A program made the position numbers and the translations under genes. DNA of 64,000 nucleotides, taken from assembly GCF_008831285.2 (NCBI RefSeq), contig NC_045149.1:622001-686000 (forward strand), read 5' to 3'. This document shows, one piece after another, positions 27,000 through 38,199 of this stretch. The DNA comes from Nymphaea colorata (Eukaryota; Streptophyta; Magnoliopsida; Nymphaeales; Nymphaeaceae). A model generated the notes under the pieces. The model made no database searches and was not told the origin of the DNA. It saw nothing but the letters and a program-made list of their open reading frames with translations. Numbering within the stretch: the first letter of the stretch is position 1; every line of letters begins with the position of its first letter.

Positions 27000-27765
27000 T
27001 TCTAGTGCACGACAGATGACGGGACGTGTCTATGCGACTACTGTGGAGGAGCTTCAGGCACACGACCTTGTTGAAGGTATTTTACTTATTGGTTCTCATA
27101 TTGCTAAAGTGTTGTTTGATGCAGGGGTGACTCATTCATTTATATCTAGTCGATTTACGACTTCACTAGAAGTGTCAGCTAGGAAGATGCCGTATGTTTT
27201 AAAAGTTGTCAGCCCTATGCATGCTCAAGAGTCGTGTAGCAAGTATCTACCTGATGTGGACGTGGAGATCCATCAACATCACTTACCTGTATAGTTGGTG
27301 ATCATGAGTCTTAGCGAGTTCGATGTGATTTTGGTCATGGATTGGTTATATGCGCATTATGCTAATATAGATTGCAGGAAGAAGCAGATACGATTGTTGG
27401 CTGATGAGATGCAACTTGTGGAATTCCATGCTCGTAAAGCTAGTCGAACCGACAAGATAACGGTGTCTGCTTTGAAAGCTAAACATTTGATAGAAAATGA
27501 AAGTGTTGCTTTCTTGGTCAATGTGTTGACCAATAAGACCGAACCGGTGAGGTTACAAGATGTTGCCGTGGTGAGTGAGTACCCTAATGTGTTTCCTGAG
27601 GAACTGTCAAGTTTGCCTCCAACACGAGAAGTGGAATTCAAGATAGAGTTATCACCAGGGACAGCTCCTATCTCTAAGGCACCATACCGAATGGCACCAG
27701 CAGAGTTAGAAGAATTGAAGAAGCAATTGCAAGAGCTCTTAGACAAGAGCTTCATTCCGACCTAG
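27000..27765 (+). pseudogene. Gypsy aspartic protease and linker
   Basis: The protease loop reads VLFDAGVTHSFIS at about 27109-27150. The family motif is D-S-G-A, so Ser is replaced by Ala and Ala by Val, although the catalytic Asp remains. A TAG at 27292-27294 interrupts the frame. The linker into RT (FPEELSSLPPTREVEFKIEL, APYRMAPAELEELKKQL) is well preserved up to a stop or frame shift near 27765. Confidence 0.82.
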
Positions 27766-28910
27766 TGTGTCACTGTGGGGAGCACCAGTGTTGTTTGTTA
27801 AGAAGAAAGATAGGACGATGCGCTTGTGCATAGATTACTATATGTTGAATCAAGTCACCATCAAGAATAAGTATCTGCTTCATAGGATTGAAGACTTGTT
27901 TGATCAATTCAAGAATGCAAGGGTATTCTCCAAGATCGATTTGAGGACAGGTTATCATCAACTCTTGATACGGGAGGAAGATGTTGCTAAGATTGTTTTT
28001 CGAACTAGATATTAGCACTATGAATTTAGGGTCATGCCCTTTGGGTCGACCAATGCTCCTGCAACGTTTATAGACCTCATGAATCGGGTTTTCCAAGACT
28101 ACCTGGATCGATTTGTTATTGGTTTTGTTGATAATATTTTGGTGTACTCAGAGAGTGAGGCAGAGCATAGAGATCACTTGAGAAGTGTGTTGGGTCTTTT
28201 GCGCAAGCATAAGCTTTATGCCAAATACTCAAAATGTGAATTTTGGCTAGAAAAGGTCAACTTTCTGGGTCATGTAATCTCGAAAGGATGGAGTTTCCAT
28301 AGATCCGGCTAAGGTGTCGTGTCGGCTATACAGAACTGGAGGACGCCTTGCAGTGTAACTGATGTTAGAAGCTTTTTGGGATTGGTAGGATACTATCGGA
28401 GGTTCATACAAGACTTTTCGAAAATAGCTACGCCCATGACTAAGCTATTAAGAAAAGGAGTTTGTTTGAAATGAAGAGTGCGAGAAGAGTTTCCAAACTT
28501 TGAAGGACAAGCTTACTATGGCCCCTATTCTGACGCTTCCATCGGGACATTCTGAATTTGTGGTGTACACGGATGCATCAGGAATCGGTTTTGGTTCTGT
28601 ATTGATGCAACATGGCCGTGTAGTGGCTTATGCATCAAGACAGTTGAAAGCACACGAGTAACACTATCCCACTCATGATTTGGAGTTGGGAGCGGTTGTG
28701 TTCGCATTGAAAATGTGGAGACACTATCTCTATGGGACAACATTTGAGGTGTTTACAGATTACAAGTCATTGAAATATATATTCTCCCAAAAGGATCTAA
28801 ATATGAGGCAATGAAGATGGATTTAATACTTAAAAGATTATGATTTCACGATATCATATCATCCAGGCAAGGCGAATGTGGTGGCTGATGCTTTGAGCAG
28901 AGCAATGTTG
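27640..28910 (+). pseudogene. Gypsy reverse transcriptase and RNase H
   Basis: RT blocks are [42 protein letters not shown] and [12 protein letters not shown]. The catalytic F-V-D-D box is FVDN, with Asn at 28133-28135, so one of the paired metal-binding Asp residues is gone. RNase H follows with [35 protein letters not shown] and [10 protein letters not shown], ending in HPGKANVVADALSRA. Frameshifts (near 27766, 28312 and 28470) and several stops break it up. Confidence 0.88.
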
Positions 28911-30089
28911 TGCAGTATGTTGACTCGTTCATGGATATTGTTGCAAGATGTGATAGCATGGCAACCTTACCTTTGTGGTGAGGACAAAGCAACAATGACG
29001 GCTTTGATACGACATCTTTTTTTGGATGAGCTTAAATTGAAGCAAAAGAAAGATCCCGATTTTGCTAAGAACATGGAAGAATGTAAGAAGGTAGATTCTC
29101 TTTGGCATCAAGACGAAGATGGTTCATTGTGGTTTCGACGAATATTATGGGTCCCTAGAGATGAAGGGGTTAAGCGTCAGTTGCTTGATGAAGCTCATAA
29201 ATCTAAGTTTTCTATACACCCTGGCAGCAAAAAGATGTTTTAGGATATGAAAAGAAATTTTTGGTGGCCTGGAATAAAGCGTGAAATTACAGAATATGTA
29301 GCAAAGTGCTTATTTTGCCAGCGAGTCAAAGCAGAGCATCAACGGCCAGGGGGCTTGTTGCAAAGAATTGATATCCCACTGTGGAAATGGGAAGACATTA
29401 CGATGTATTTTATGGTTGGTTTACCTCACACCAGAAGACAACATGATGCTATATGGGTGATTGTTGATCGACTTACGAAGTTCGCTCATTTTCTGCCAAT
29501 AAGAATCAGTCAGTCTTTAGAAAGTCTCGTAGAATTATATATTGGCGAGATAGTGAGATTGCATGGAGTGCCAAAGTCTATCATTGCGGATCGAGATCCA
29601 CATTTTACCTCTAGGTTTTGTGGACAATTGCAAAAGGCATTGGGCACTAAGCTTAAGTTGAACACAGCGTTCCACCCCCAAATTGATGGGAAATCTGAGA
29701 GGACCATTCAAATCTTAGACGATATGTTGCGTGCATGTGTCTTATAGTGGAAAGGAGAATGAGACAAACATGTGAAATTGATAGAATTTGCGTATAATAA
29801 CAGTTACCATTCTAGTATTGAGATGACACCTTTTGAGGCTTTGTATGGAAGGCTGTACAGATCGCCAGCTTGTTGGACCAATTTGGACGATGACAAGATT
29901 GAAATCCCTTTAGTATTACAACACTACACCGACCAAGTGCAACTGATAAACAAAAAGTTGTTGACTGCTAAGAGTAGACAGAAAAGCTATGCTGACATTC
30001 GATGTAGAGAGTTAGCTTTTGAGGTTGGTGATCATGTGTTCTTGAAGATTTCACCTAATAAAGGTGTTTTTCGATTTGATGTTAAGTGA
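28878..30089 (+). pseudogene. Gypsy integrase (H2C2 finger and DDE core)
   Basis: The H2C2 zinc finger has His residues near 29195-29220 and CLFC near 29309. The core begins WEDITMYFMVGLPHT, where the family has M-D-F. Codon TAT at 29406-29408 replaces the first catalytic Asp with Tyr. The second Asp (ADRDPHFTSRF) and the Glu (GKSERTIQILDDML) remain. The C-terminal region continues with FAYNNSYHSSIEMTPFEALY and reaches GDHVFLKISP. Stops at 29241, 29745, 29760 and 30087 interrupt the frame. Confidence 0.88.
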
Positions 30090-30092
30090 AAG

Positions 30093-30450
30093 TTGAGCCC
30101 GAGGTTCATTGGACCTTTTGAAATCTTAAAGAAGATTGGAGAGGTGGCATACCGATTGGCACTACCACCTAATTTGAGTCATGTTCTTGATGTTTTCCAT
30201 CTTTCCCTGCTTCGAAAGTACGTACCTGATCCTACGCATGTAATTGATTTTCAAGGTATTCAGGTGCAAGATGATTTGACAATGGAAGAAAAGCCTATTA
30301 GAATTATGGATCAAAGAGTGCAAGTGCTTCATACGAAGAGAATTCCTTTAGTAAGGGTGGAATGGTAACACCATGGGTCGAAGGAGAACACATGGGAACT
30401 TGAGGAGGATATGAGAAAGAAGTATCCGCATCTGTTCTTGAGTTCAGGTA
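30093..30450 (+). pseudogene. Gypsy integrase tail and chromodomain
   Basis: The GPY/F-like segment reads [20 protein letters not shown], followed by [13 protein letters not shown]. The chromodomain spans about 30290-30440: [20 protein letters not shown], then VEW, a stop at 30366-30368, HHGSKENTWELEEDMRKKYP and HLF. The aromatic cage and W-E residues typical of plant chromovirus chromodomains are mostly present. Such domains are thought to direct integration toward heterochromatin. Confidence 0.85.
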
Positions 30451-30478
30451 TGATCTAATTTCGAGGACGAAATTTTAT

Positions 30479-30493
30479 TTAAGGAGGGTAGGA
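30479..30493 (+). other. Gypsy polypurine tract
   Basis: TTAAGGAGGGTAGGA immediately precedes the 3' LTR and fits the plus-strand priming site. Confidence 0.75.
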
Positions 30494-33413
30494 TGTAACA
30501 CTCGATGTCTTTCAGGCGGGCCGGGTCGGGTCTAGATCCGGACCCGAACCCAAGTGCGTGAGGAGCCCGACGTGAGCTCCCTTCTCTCTCGCATCTCTCT
30601 CTTTTTCCTCGTCGCTTTTCTTTCCTCTGTTTCGACCATGTGAGATCAGGAGGAGGACAAAGGTGCAGTGGCGAGAGGAAGGAACGACGGCGGCGGCGTT
30701 CGGGTAAGCCCTCAACCTCTCCCTAACTCTTCCTTCTTCCTTCTCCTCCTCCTCCCTCTTCCACTGTTTTGCCATCTCCCCTCTCTGTTGCACGGCCTCC
30801 TCTTGCGCAGCCTCTCCCCTTCCATTTTTTTTTTGTTGTTTATCTCCCTCTCCTCCACTGCTCGAGCTCTCACTCCCACACTCTCTCGTCCTCTCTGCTG
30901 CACCCTCTCCCTTTTTCCCGCCCGTTTTCTTTTTGTTTTTGACTGTTTTTGGGCTGTTGGTTTGGATTTCAGTAGGGAACAGATCATTTTCCCCTCATAC
31001 CAGTGAAGTGAAAGCATTGGTGTTGGAGGCAGCGATCAATCGTTGACGTTGGAGCTCAATCGAACTCTTGAAGTGGCTGCTGGGACCACTACAACAGTTT
31101 GAATTTCAAGATTGGGGGTGAGAAAAGCCTAATTGAGCTTAGATTGTTGTAAATTTTCTTTTGGAGCACGTATAATTATTGTTTGAGCATGCTAAAATTA
31201 GAATTTGAGGTTTAGGGATGCATGTTAGTGACTTTGCTTTTTGGAGAAAGTTTAGGATTATGTTGGAGAAGCGATGATTCATGTATATATTGATCTTTTA
31301 AGCTTGAGGTGTTGATTTTTGAAGCAATAAAGAAGCATAGTAGAGATTGTGATGTTATGGAGAAGATTTAGAACCATTTTATTGAGCACGTGACTTTTGT
31401 GAACGAGTGAATTTTGGAGTCCGAGGGGAAAGCATACGTAAGTTGGATGTGACTATGGAGTTGACACCTCGACTAAAGAAAGCAAATGAGAATTGGGTTG
31501 TGATGGATTGATCGAAACAGTGAATTTTGACGTTTGGTGGCAACGTCAAGAGGTTAGGAGGAGGCCTATTGGAGGGCTTGTAGGTCGACACTACCCATCG
31601 ACAACTTCTTGAGGCGATGACATGTGCTTCAATGATTTTGTTTTATGTTTGTTTGGATCGTAAAGGTAACTAGTAGAAATTTTATCATGTGGTTATGTCT
31701 GCATGTACACCGGGCACGTTATGTAGACCTTGAGCGATCAGTTTCGAAGCTCGAGGCATTTTGAAGAGTTTTGTAGGCGCACGACAGGTATGGCAGCATT
31801 CCAGGCAAAGCCATGCCTGGGCAAATGTGTGAATGTGTGTTCCTAGGATCGTGGGATCCTAGGATTTTGATGTGATTGATGGATTGTTTTGTGAACGAAT
31901 GTGTGTATGCATGCATATGGTTTGATACATGATATGATTTTTTTTGAAAGGCTATTAGAAGCACATGTTTTGAAAATGTTACGCATTTGCATGTGCATGT
32001 TAGAATTGATAACTGTTTAGGATAGATGAGGTGGGGTATCGAGTCGAGTGTCTCATTGACCCCAATTGTGCATTAGAAAGCATCCTAGAATGATAACTGT
32101 ATAGGACAACTACGAGCCAATCACAGACCGAGGCTATACTCTATGGTTTGGCTAAGTTTTTCAAAGAGGTGATTGTTGTGATAATTGATATGAAGGTTGT
32201 GTTTTGTTGTATACACATTACCGTGGGCAATGATGCAAATGAATGAATTGGAGGGTAATTGTACCCGTATTGTATGATGGCTAGCTATGTCTGTTAAATG
32301 TTATATGTAAACCTCGTGTGGAGGCAATTGGAGGTGTGGGTGCACTCGTGAAGTGAACCAACCTCATGAGCTCCTAAGTCATTTTGTGAATGTGCATTTG
32401 TAATGATAATAATGTAAGAATAAGAGATAAGAGATCAGTGGGTTGTGACAATGTGTTTGGGAGACGTCTCGCTTTCGCCACTGGTCTCACCTGTTCAGAA
32501 CGCAGGCGGTGCAAGGCTCCAGGGTACTGTTGTGTGTTGTGCTTGGAGCGTTGGGCTCTTGTCTTCCCAACCTGGGTGTCCTAGGGAAGGCTGAGTATCT
32601 TTCCATGGAATTCACACGCCCATAGATGAGTGCTCTACCACTGCAGTGGATAAATAGATCGATACCATTATGGGCCACCACGGGGGTTGTCTCTCGGCTA
32701 TGGGCCACCCATGGTATGCATGTGCCGGTGTTTGCACCCACAGGAACTGTCAATTCACTAAAGCTAATGAAAATGAAAGTAAGTAAATGAAATGTGTGTG
32801 AACGAATGTATGTGGATGGGCATGTGAATGATATGAATGAAATGGAATGTTTAAGCATGCCTTGCATGTGATTGAGATTGTGTTAATGTGGCTCTTGAGT
32901 GACCTTTACATGTCGTGGTCTATGTTAGGGGTTTTCATGGCAAATGATGTGGCTATGCCCTGACACGACATGATGATAGATTGTTTTTATGATTGCTCTC
33001 AGATTTGAGCCCTACCTAAGAGGGCTTGGAATTTTCCTGGCTTGTTACCATACTGCGAAGGCTAAGCCTTCTGTTGTTTCATTTTTCAGGTTTTGGTGGA
33101 GCAGGGGCAGCAGGTTAAGCAGATGGCTTCACTCACATCCTACTAGGGAGGTTTTGGGTCTTTTGTAGCGCCGACGCGTCTTATTTTGATTGTATTGATG
33201 TCTTGTTTTTGTTAGACATCAATTGTTTTGAAGCATTTTTGTCATACACTTAGATGTGATTTTATATGAATCAAAATTGTTATATGAATGAAAGTTCGCC
33301 CCATTGTTTTGAATGGTATAGCTCCCTCTTTTGAATTGTTGTGTCGTCACACTTCAATGCTTTATGTTAGAAAAAAAAATGTGTTTGAGGGTTAAAAAGG
33401 TTGGGGTGTGACA
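30494..33413 (+). repeat. Gypsy 3' LTR, 2920 bp
   Basis: It begins TGTAACACTCGATG and ends TTGGGGTGTGACA, followed by the GACTA duplication. It aligns end to end with the 5' LTR, 20 bp shorter. In two segments compared by eye, differences were about 4% and about 10%, mostly transitions. Confidence 0.93.
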
Positions 33414-33418
33414 GACTA

Positions 33419-35593
33419 TTACAAAAGTCCAGCCTAAGTCCAATAAATGAGTCTAGCATGTGCTCAAGTTGTCATACTTGTAAGAGCCATGCTCTTCCTT
33501 TTCAATCAATAAATAGGAGAGCGTTGAAGTTATTCGATACCATATATTCTAATGTTTTAGGGGCCTGCTCCTATTTCTTCTTCTTCTGGGAGTAGATATT
33601 ATGTTGTTTTTATTGATTCTTATTCTAGTTACACTTGGATTCACTTCATGAAAAACAAATAAGAGGTTTTCCGCTTGTTCACCTAATTCCATGCGTTGGT
33701 CCAAAACAAATACTCGAGTAATATCATGCATTTCTAATGTGATGGTGGTGGTGAATTCACTTCAAATGAATTCACTGAGTATTTACTAAATCATGGGATC
33801 ATTAGACAGATTTCCTATCCACACACACCACAATAGAATGACATTGCTGAAAAAAAGCATAGACATATAGTTGAAAGTGCACTAAGTATGATGCATAACA
33901 CAAATGTGTCCATGAATTTATGGATTGAAGCTTTTCATACTACTATTCATGTCATTAATCAATAGCCATGATCTCTACTTGAGGAAAAATCTCCTTTCTT
34001 TGTTCTACATCAAGAACAACCAAATTATGATGAGTTACGTGTTTTTGGATGCATTTGTTATGTTCATGTTGATGTTTCTTTGAGAAATAAATTCCAAGAT
34101 CGAGTTGTCATGTGTAGATTTGTGGGTTATGCAGAAAATTATAAAGGCTATCGCTGCTACAATCCAAAGTCTAGACGTGTGCACATTTCACGACATGTTG
34201 TTTTTTTATGAGCTCAGGTTGAAGGATTTAAAGGAGACATAGAACACCCAATGCAAGAAATGACGTTTATGATACATAGCTGAATGCTGAAATATTTGAC
34301 CAAGGAGCTGACATACACCAGACATAGTTGAGAGGATTATTGATGAGTTTGAGACTGCCACAAACATTCAGATGGAAGACACATCTTCATCTACTCAATC
34401 CAGCAACACGACTTCTCCTAATCATTTTTCAGGAGTAGTGCATACTCGACGATTAGTTCCAGCCACTGCTCCAGAAATTGCCACTACTTGTCCACATAGA
34501 TCAGAATGTGTGCGGCACCCCATTGATAGATGGGTAAGTTATGATAATTTCTCTTTGGATTTTCAGCTTTTCATGACAGAATTGAGCAAAATGATGAAGC
34601 CAAAATGCTATGAGCACACATGAAAAAACAAATATTGGGTTGAGGCCATGAATAAAGAAATGAAAGCCTTAAGTGAATGTCAAACTTGGGAGATTCTTCA
34701 TCGTCCAGATGGTGAGAATGTAGTGGGCTCAAAATGGGTTTACAAACTCAAGTACAAACCTGATGGAAACATTGATAGATATAAGGCTAGACTTGTGGCT
34801 AGAGGCTTCTGTCCAGTCATCAAGATGGGAACAATCTAGGTTATCATATCTCTTACAGTTTCATATGGATGAACTTTGTATCAGTTGGATGTTAAAAATG
34901 CTTTTCTTCATGGATTTCTTAAAGAAGAGATATACATAAAACAACCCCTAGGTTATGCTACAAATGATCACGCCAAATGGGTGTGCAAGTTACAAAAATT
35001 GCTGTATGGGCTTAAGCAAGCATCTTGTTCTTAGTTCGATAGATTTTCCCTTGATATACAGTAGACTGGTTTCCGCAGAAGTTCACTTGATCACTCCTTA
35101 TTCATATATCATTCAGGTGAAGTTACCACTTGGCCGCTCATATATGTGGATAACATAGTTCTTACTGGAAATTCTTCATCTCATATATCCCATGTAAAGG
35201 AGGCATTGAAACAAGAATTCAAGATGAAAAACGTTGGCGAATTACGGTACTTCTTGGGCATAGAACTTGATAGAAACAGCGACACATTAACTCTTATGCA
35301 ACATAAATATACTCTTGATATTCTAGACAGAGTAGGTATGACAAATTGCAAGCCCATAAATACACGTAATGTTCTCAACACATAATTGAATGCCTCTGAT
35401 GGGAGTGATGCATACTCAAATCTTAGTTTCTATCGGAGTATAGTTGGCATGTTGCAATATCTTATTTTTACATGCCTAGACATAGTATATGCAGTGAATC
35501 AAGTATCTCAGTTTATGCACACACCAAAGGCATATGAATGCTACAAAACCCATTTTGCATTACCTTAAGGCTACTCTTGGGGATGGACTTGTC
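33419..35593 (+). pseudogene. Copia 1 integrase, RT and start of RNase H
   Basis: The GAG-pre-integrase Cys motif (CSSCHTC) resumes near 33455. Integrase blocks are visible around 33735-33850 (GGGEFTSNEF, then HTP.QN) and continue to about 34250 (GYAENYKGYR), with stops. RT reads [45 protein letters not shown] and LLYGLKQAS. The Y-V-D-D box is YVDN, with Asn at 35152-35154. The region ends with LRYFLGIELDRN and YRSIVGMLQYL. RNase H starts but is cut at about 35593 by an inverted duplication. Confidence 0.82.
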
Positions 35594-35639
35594 TGCAAAA
35601 TGGGTTTTGTAGCATTCATATGCCTTTGGTGTGTGCATA
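35514..35639. repeat. Perfect 46-bp inverted repeat at the copia 1 break
   Basis: Arms 35514-35559 and 35594-35639 are exact reverse complements over 46 bp, with a 34-bp spacer (35560-35593). The left arm is normal copia sequence leading into RNase H; the right arm is its inverted copy, replacing the expected continuation. This looks like a fold-back copying event at a break or replication fork. Confidence 0.9.
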
Positions 35640-35715
35640 TGCTAGATCTAGCACTAATGTAGATTGGGCAAGTGATCTAGCACTAACATTAGTGCTAGAT
35701 CTAGCATATGCACAC
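35631..35715. repeat. Second perfect 30-bp inverted repeat, overlapping the first
   Basis: Arms 35631-35660 and 35686-35715 are exact reverse complements over 30 bp with a 25-bp spacer. The first arm overlaps the last 9 bp of the preceding inverted repeat. The strand between them reads NVDWASD, a piece of copia RNase H further downstream, so scrambled RNase H DNA is included. Confidence 0.88.
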
Positions 35716-35730
35716 TATTTCTTTATAATA

Positions 35731-36054
35731 AAGTACAATTGATTAATTGAAGGCATTTGACTATAAAAAGGGTTGATTGATGACAATTAAATAATATGCA
35801 TTGATGCGCCTGTCTCAATGTATTATCATCCAAAAGACAACATCAGTCTTTACCAAAATAGGTCCCTTTCTTGAATCTATAATCTCACCTTAAAGTACAA
35901 TTGATTAATTGAAGACATTTGCCTATAAAATGGGTTGATCAGTTGACAACTAAATAATATGCATTGATGCGCCTGTCTGAATGTATTATCATCCAAAAGA
36001 CAACATCAGTCTTTCCCAAAATAAGTCCCTTTCTTGATTTCATAATCTCACCTT
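35731..36054. repeat. Tandem duplication, 162-bp period, inside CACTA transposase
   Basis: Two adjacent copies start at 35731 and 35893 (both aagtacaattgattaattga) and end with taatctcacctt at 35890 and 36054. They differ at several sites. On the minus strand the duplicated segment encodes transposase linker sequence (KTDVVFWM) between DUF4218 and DUF4216, so it arose within the transposon. Confidence 0.88.
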
Positions 36055-36060
36055 CATTAA

Positions 36061-36640
36061 CTTCTATTGTAACATCATCATTCCTGTGTTCATGATTTGC
36101 TCATGTTTCTATATTGTGCAAGTATTGAGCACAAAAGTCCATACATTCTTCAGCTAGATATCTTTCAGCAATAGAACCTTCAGAATGGCTCTTATTTTGA
36201 ACATAAGATTTCAATCTGCTTAGATATCTACCCCCATAAAGGACTATCATTATCAACTATAAATAAATTTTGTAAAAAAAAAATAAAGTACTTCTAAGAT
36301 ACTAGTAATACATTTCAATAGGATAAGCGCCACCTAGTAAAACCTCATTTGCTAGATGAATTGTAAGATGCACATGACATCAAAAAATGCAGGGGGAAAG
36401 ATCCTTTCTAAGTGGCACAAAATGAAAGCAATTCTTTTTTTTCAACTCTTTCAGTTCCTCTTCATGCAAACCATTGAACACAACTGTTTGAAGAAACTAC
36501 ATAACTCTATAATCACTGAGCTTACATTTTTTGGCAATGATTTGTGTATGGCCAGTGGAAGAAGCTGGTGCATCAAAATGTGACAGTCATGTGACTTAAT
36601 CCCTAAAAGTTTGTGTCCTTTTACATGAGCACATCAAGAA
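36061..36640 (-). pseudogene. CACTA transposase DUF4218 region
   Basis: The minus strand encodes, in order, SHDCHILMHQLLPLAIHK, SVIIELCSFFKQLC, then FPPAFFDVM-like and HLTIHLANEVLLGGAYPIEM blocks. GGRYLSRLKSYVQNK, GSIAERYLAEECMDFC and AQYLHNIET follow. These are the hallmark blocks of the DUF4218 domain and its tail. Frames shift at least three times and stops are present. Confidence 0.88.
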
Positions 36641-36779
36641 ATATTTGCTGAGTAACTATCTGGAACTTTGATATTTTTCAATACTTTGCAAAAAATAGTT
36701 TTTTTTGCTTTTGTGCATTGAGTGGAAAACAGGCGTCAAACATACTTTATCAATGCCTTCAAATTGCACTGGATGAAGT

Positions 36780-37720
36780 GAATGTCTTATAGACATATCT
36801 TGCACATCAATCGAGCATACACTGTGCCTTTTGATTTTCCATCAATATTAAACAGTGTCCCAATTAAGTTGTCACATACATTTTCTTTCAATATACATCA
36901 CATCTAAATTATGTCACAATATGTTATGCTCCCAATAAGGCAACTGAAAAAATATGCTCTTCTTCCTCCAATTATAAGGCAATATGGGAATCCAATGTCC
37001 GAAGGAAGTTCTAATATTTTGAACTTAATGTAGTATCCTAGATCAAGAAAGAACCACAGGAGCATGGCTTACCTCGATGGTTTCATCAAAAGAACGTGCA
37101 TGTTGTTGATATCGATGAGTTATTCATAACTATGATCTATATCCCATATAAAAATATTTGTTAGAACCTGTTAAACAATAAGAAGAAGTTTCCTTACAAT
37201 GAGAAGGACAATCTAATCAACCTTTAGTACTCCATCCTGATAAATTTGCATATGTTGGAAAATAATTGGTAGTCCATAGTAATGTTGCATGCAAGATAAA
37301 TGTTCCAGTTTTTGATATGCATATGTGGTAATGCCAACTCCTTACAATTGTTTTAACTCTTCTATTAGTGGCTGCAAGTAAATATCGATATCTTGTCCAA
37401 GTACCATAAATGAGTAGTGAAAGCATAAAACATGGTTGCTTCATGCACATCCATGGGGGTAAATTGTATAAAAATAAAATAACTGGCTATGTGCTATGAG
37501 TCATTGTCTTGAAAGGGTTGAAGCCATCACTTGCTAATCACATTCCAAAATTGCGAGGATCTAAAGCAAATTGCATGTGACGTTCATTAAAAGTTTTTCA
37601 TGCCAACGAGTCATGCCATCTCATATGATGTGTATCTTAGATGACATAAAAAGTAGTAGGAGTCTCGGGATCAAAGAAAAGTGTCAAAGAACATTTGCAG
37701 GAACTTTGCTTTGCCAAAAT
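36780..37720 (-). pseudogene. CACTA TNP2-type transposase core
   Basis: A 77-codon open stretch (37217-37450) includes MKQPCFMLSLLIYGT, ISKTGTFILHATLLWTTNYF and ANLSGWSTKG, which match TNP2 cores. Downstream on the minus strand are FFQLPYWEHNILWHNLDVMY, IERNVCDNLIGTLFNIDGKS and KGTVYARL. Upstream are MRWHDS and DPRNFGM followed by LASDGFNPF. The order is correct for a TNP2 (Transposase_21) domain. Several stops and indels separate the blocks. Confidence 0.92.
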
Positions 37721-38199
37721 GATCTAGCTTTCCATCTTGATGTACCCCAAATATCACATGCTTTCTTTGACTATAGCATCATTCCAATATAACATACAGT
37801 GTTTGGGACATGCATCAAACTTTTTACAATCGAGACGTAAGTCTCTAATAATTTTCTTCATCACATAATAAGATTTTGGGAGCTGCACTCCCTTTGGAAA
37901 TGCTTCTCTTTATATTTCTGGCAACATAAAAAAATGATTTATTACTCCATCCGTTGTCGCATTTTATCTAAAAAGAGCCGTACTATGAAAGCTAACTTTG
38001 TAAATCATTTGCAACCTGGGTATATTTCCTGCTCAACATCTTCCAACAATTTATTAAATGACTCAAAAACCAAATTAGACGAAGCTGTAGAACTATGTTC
38101 TTCACCAAACTGAACATCTAAATTATGTGTTCTATATATATCATCTAATAATTCATCATCATCTGACTCATGCAGTATATTATCCCCATTAGTTGTAGA

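Larger units (their letters stand above)
22674..33413 (+). mobile_element. Gypsy chromovirus with ~2.9-kb LTRs (complete, dead)
   Basis: Two direct LTRs (22674-25613 and 30494-33413) flank a 4.9-kb interior with primer site, gag, protease, RT, RNase H, integrase, chromodomain and polypurine tract. The 5-bp sequence GACTA lies directly before the element (22669-22673) and directly after it (33414-33418), a perfect target duplication. Domain order PR-RT-RH-INT plus a C-terminal chromodomain places it in the chromoviruses, probably Tekay/Del-like. It sits in sense orientation within copia 1. Stops and lost catalytic residues make it non-autonomous. Confidence 0.95.
20559..35715 (+). mobile_element. 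Copia 1: Ty1/copia element, interrupted by gypsy and 3'-truncated
   Basis: A 274-bp 5' LTR (TGTTAAGATT...AAAATCTTACA) is followed at once by a tRNA-iMet-type primer site. Then come gag, protease, the GAG-pre-integrase region, integrase, RT and the start of RNase H, in copia order. The gypsy insertion at 22674-33413 separates the two halves: the GAG-pre-integrase WHCRLAH motif lies before it and its Cys-containing tail (CSSCHTC) after it. The 3' part of RNase H and the whole 3' LTR are missing, and the right end is an inverted-repeat structure. Without a 3' LTR the target duplication cannot be checked. Confidence 0.88.
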
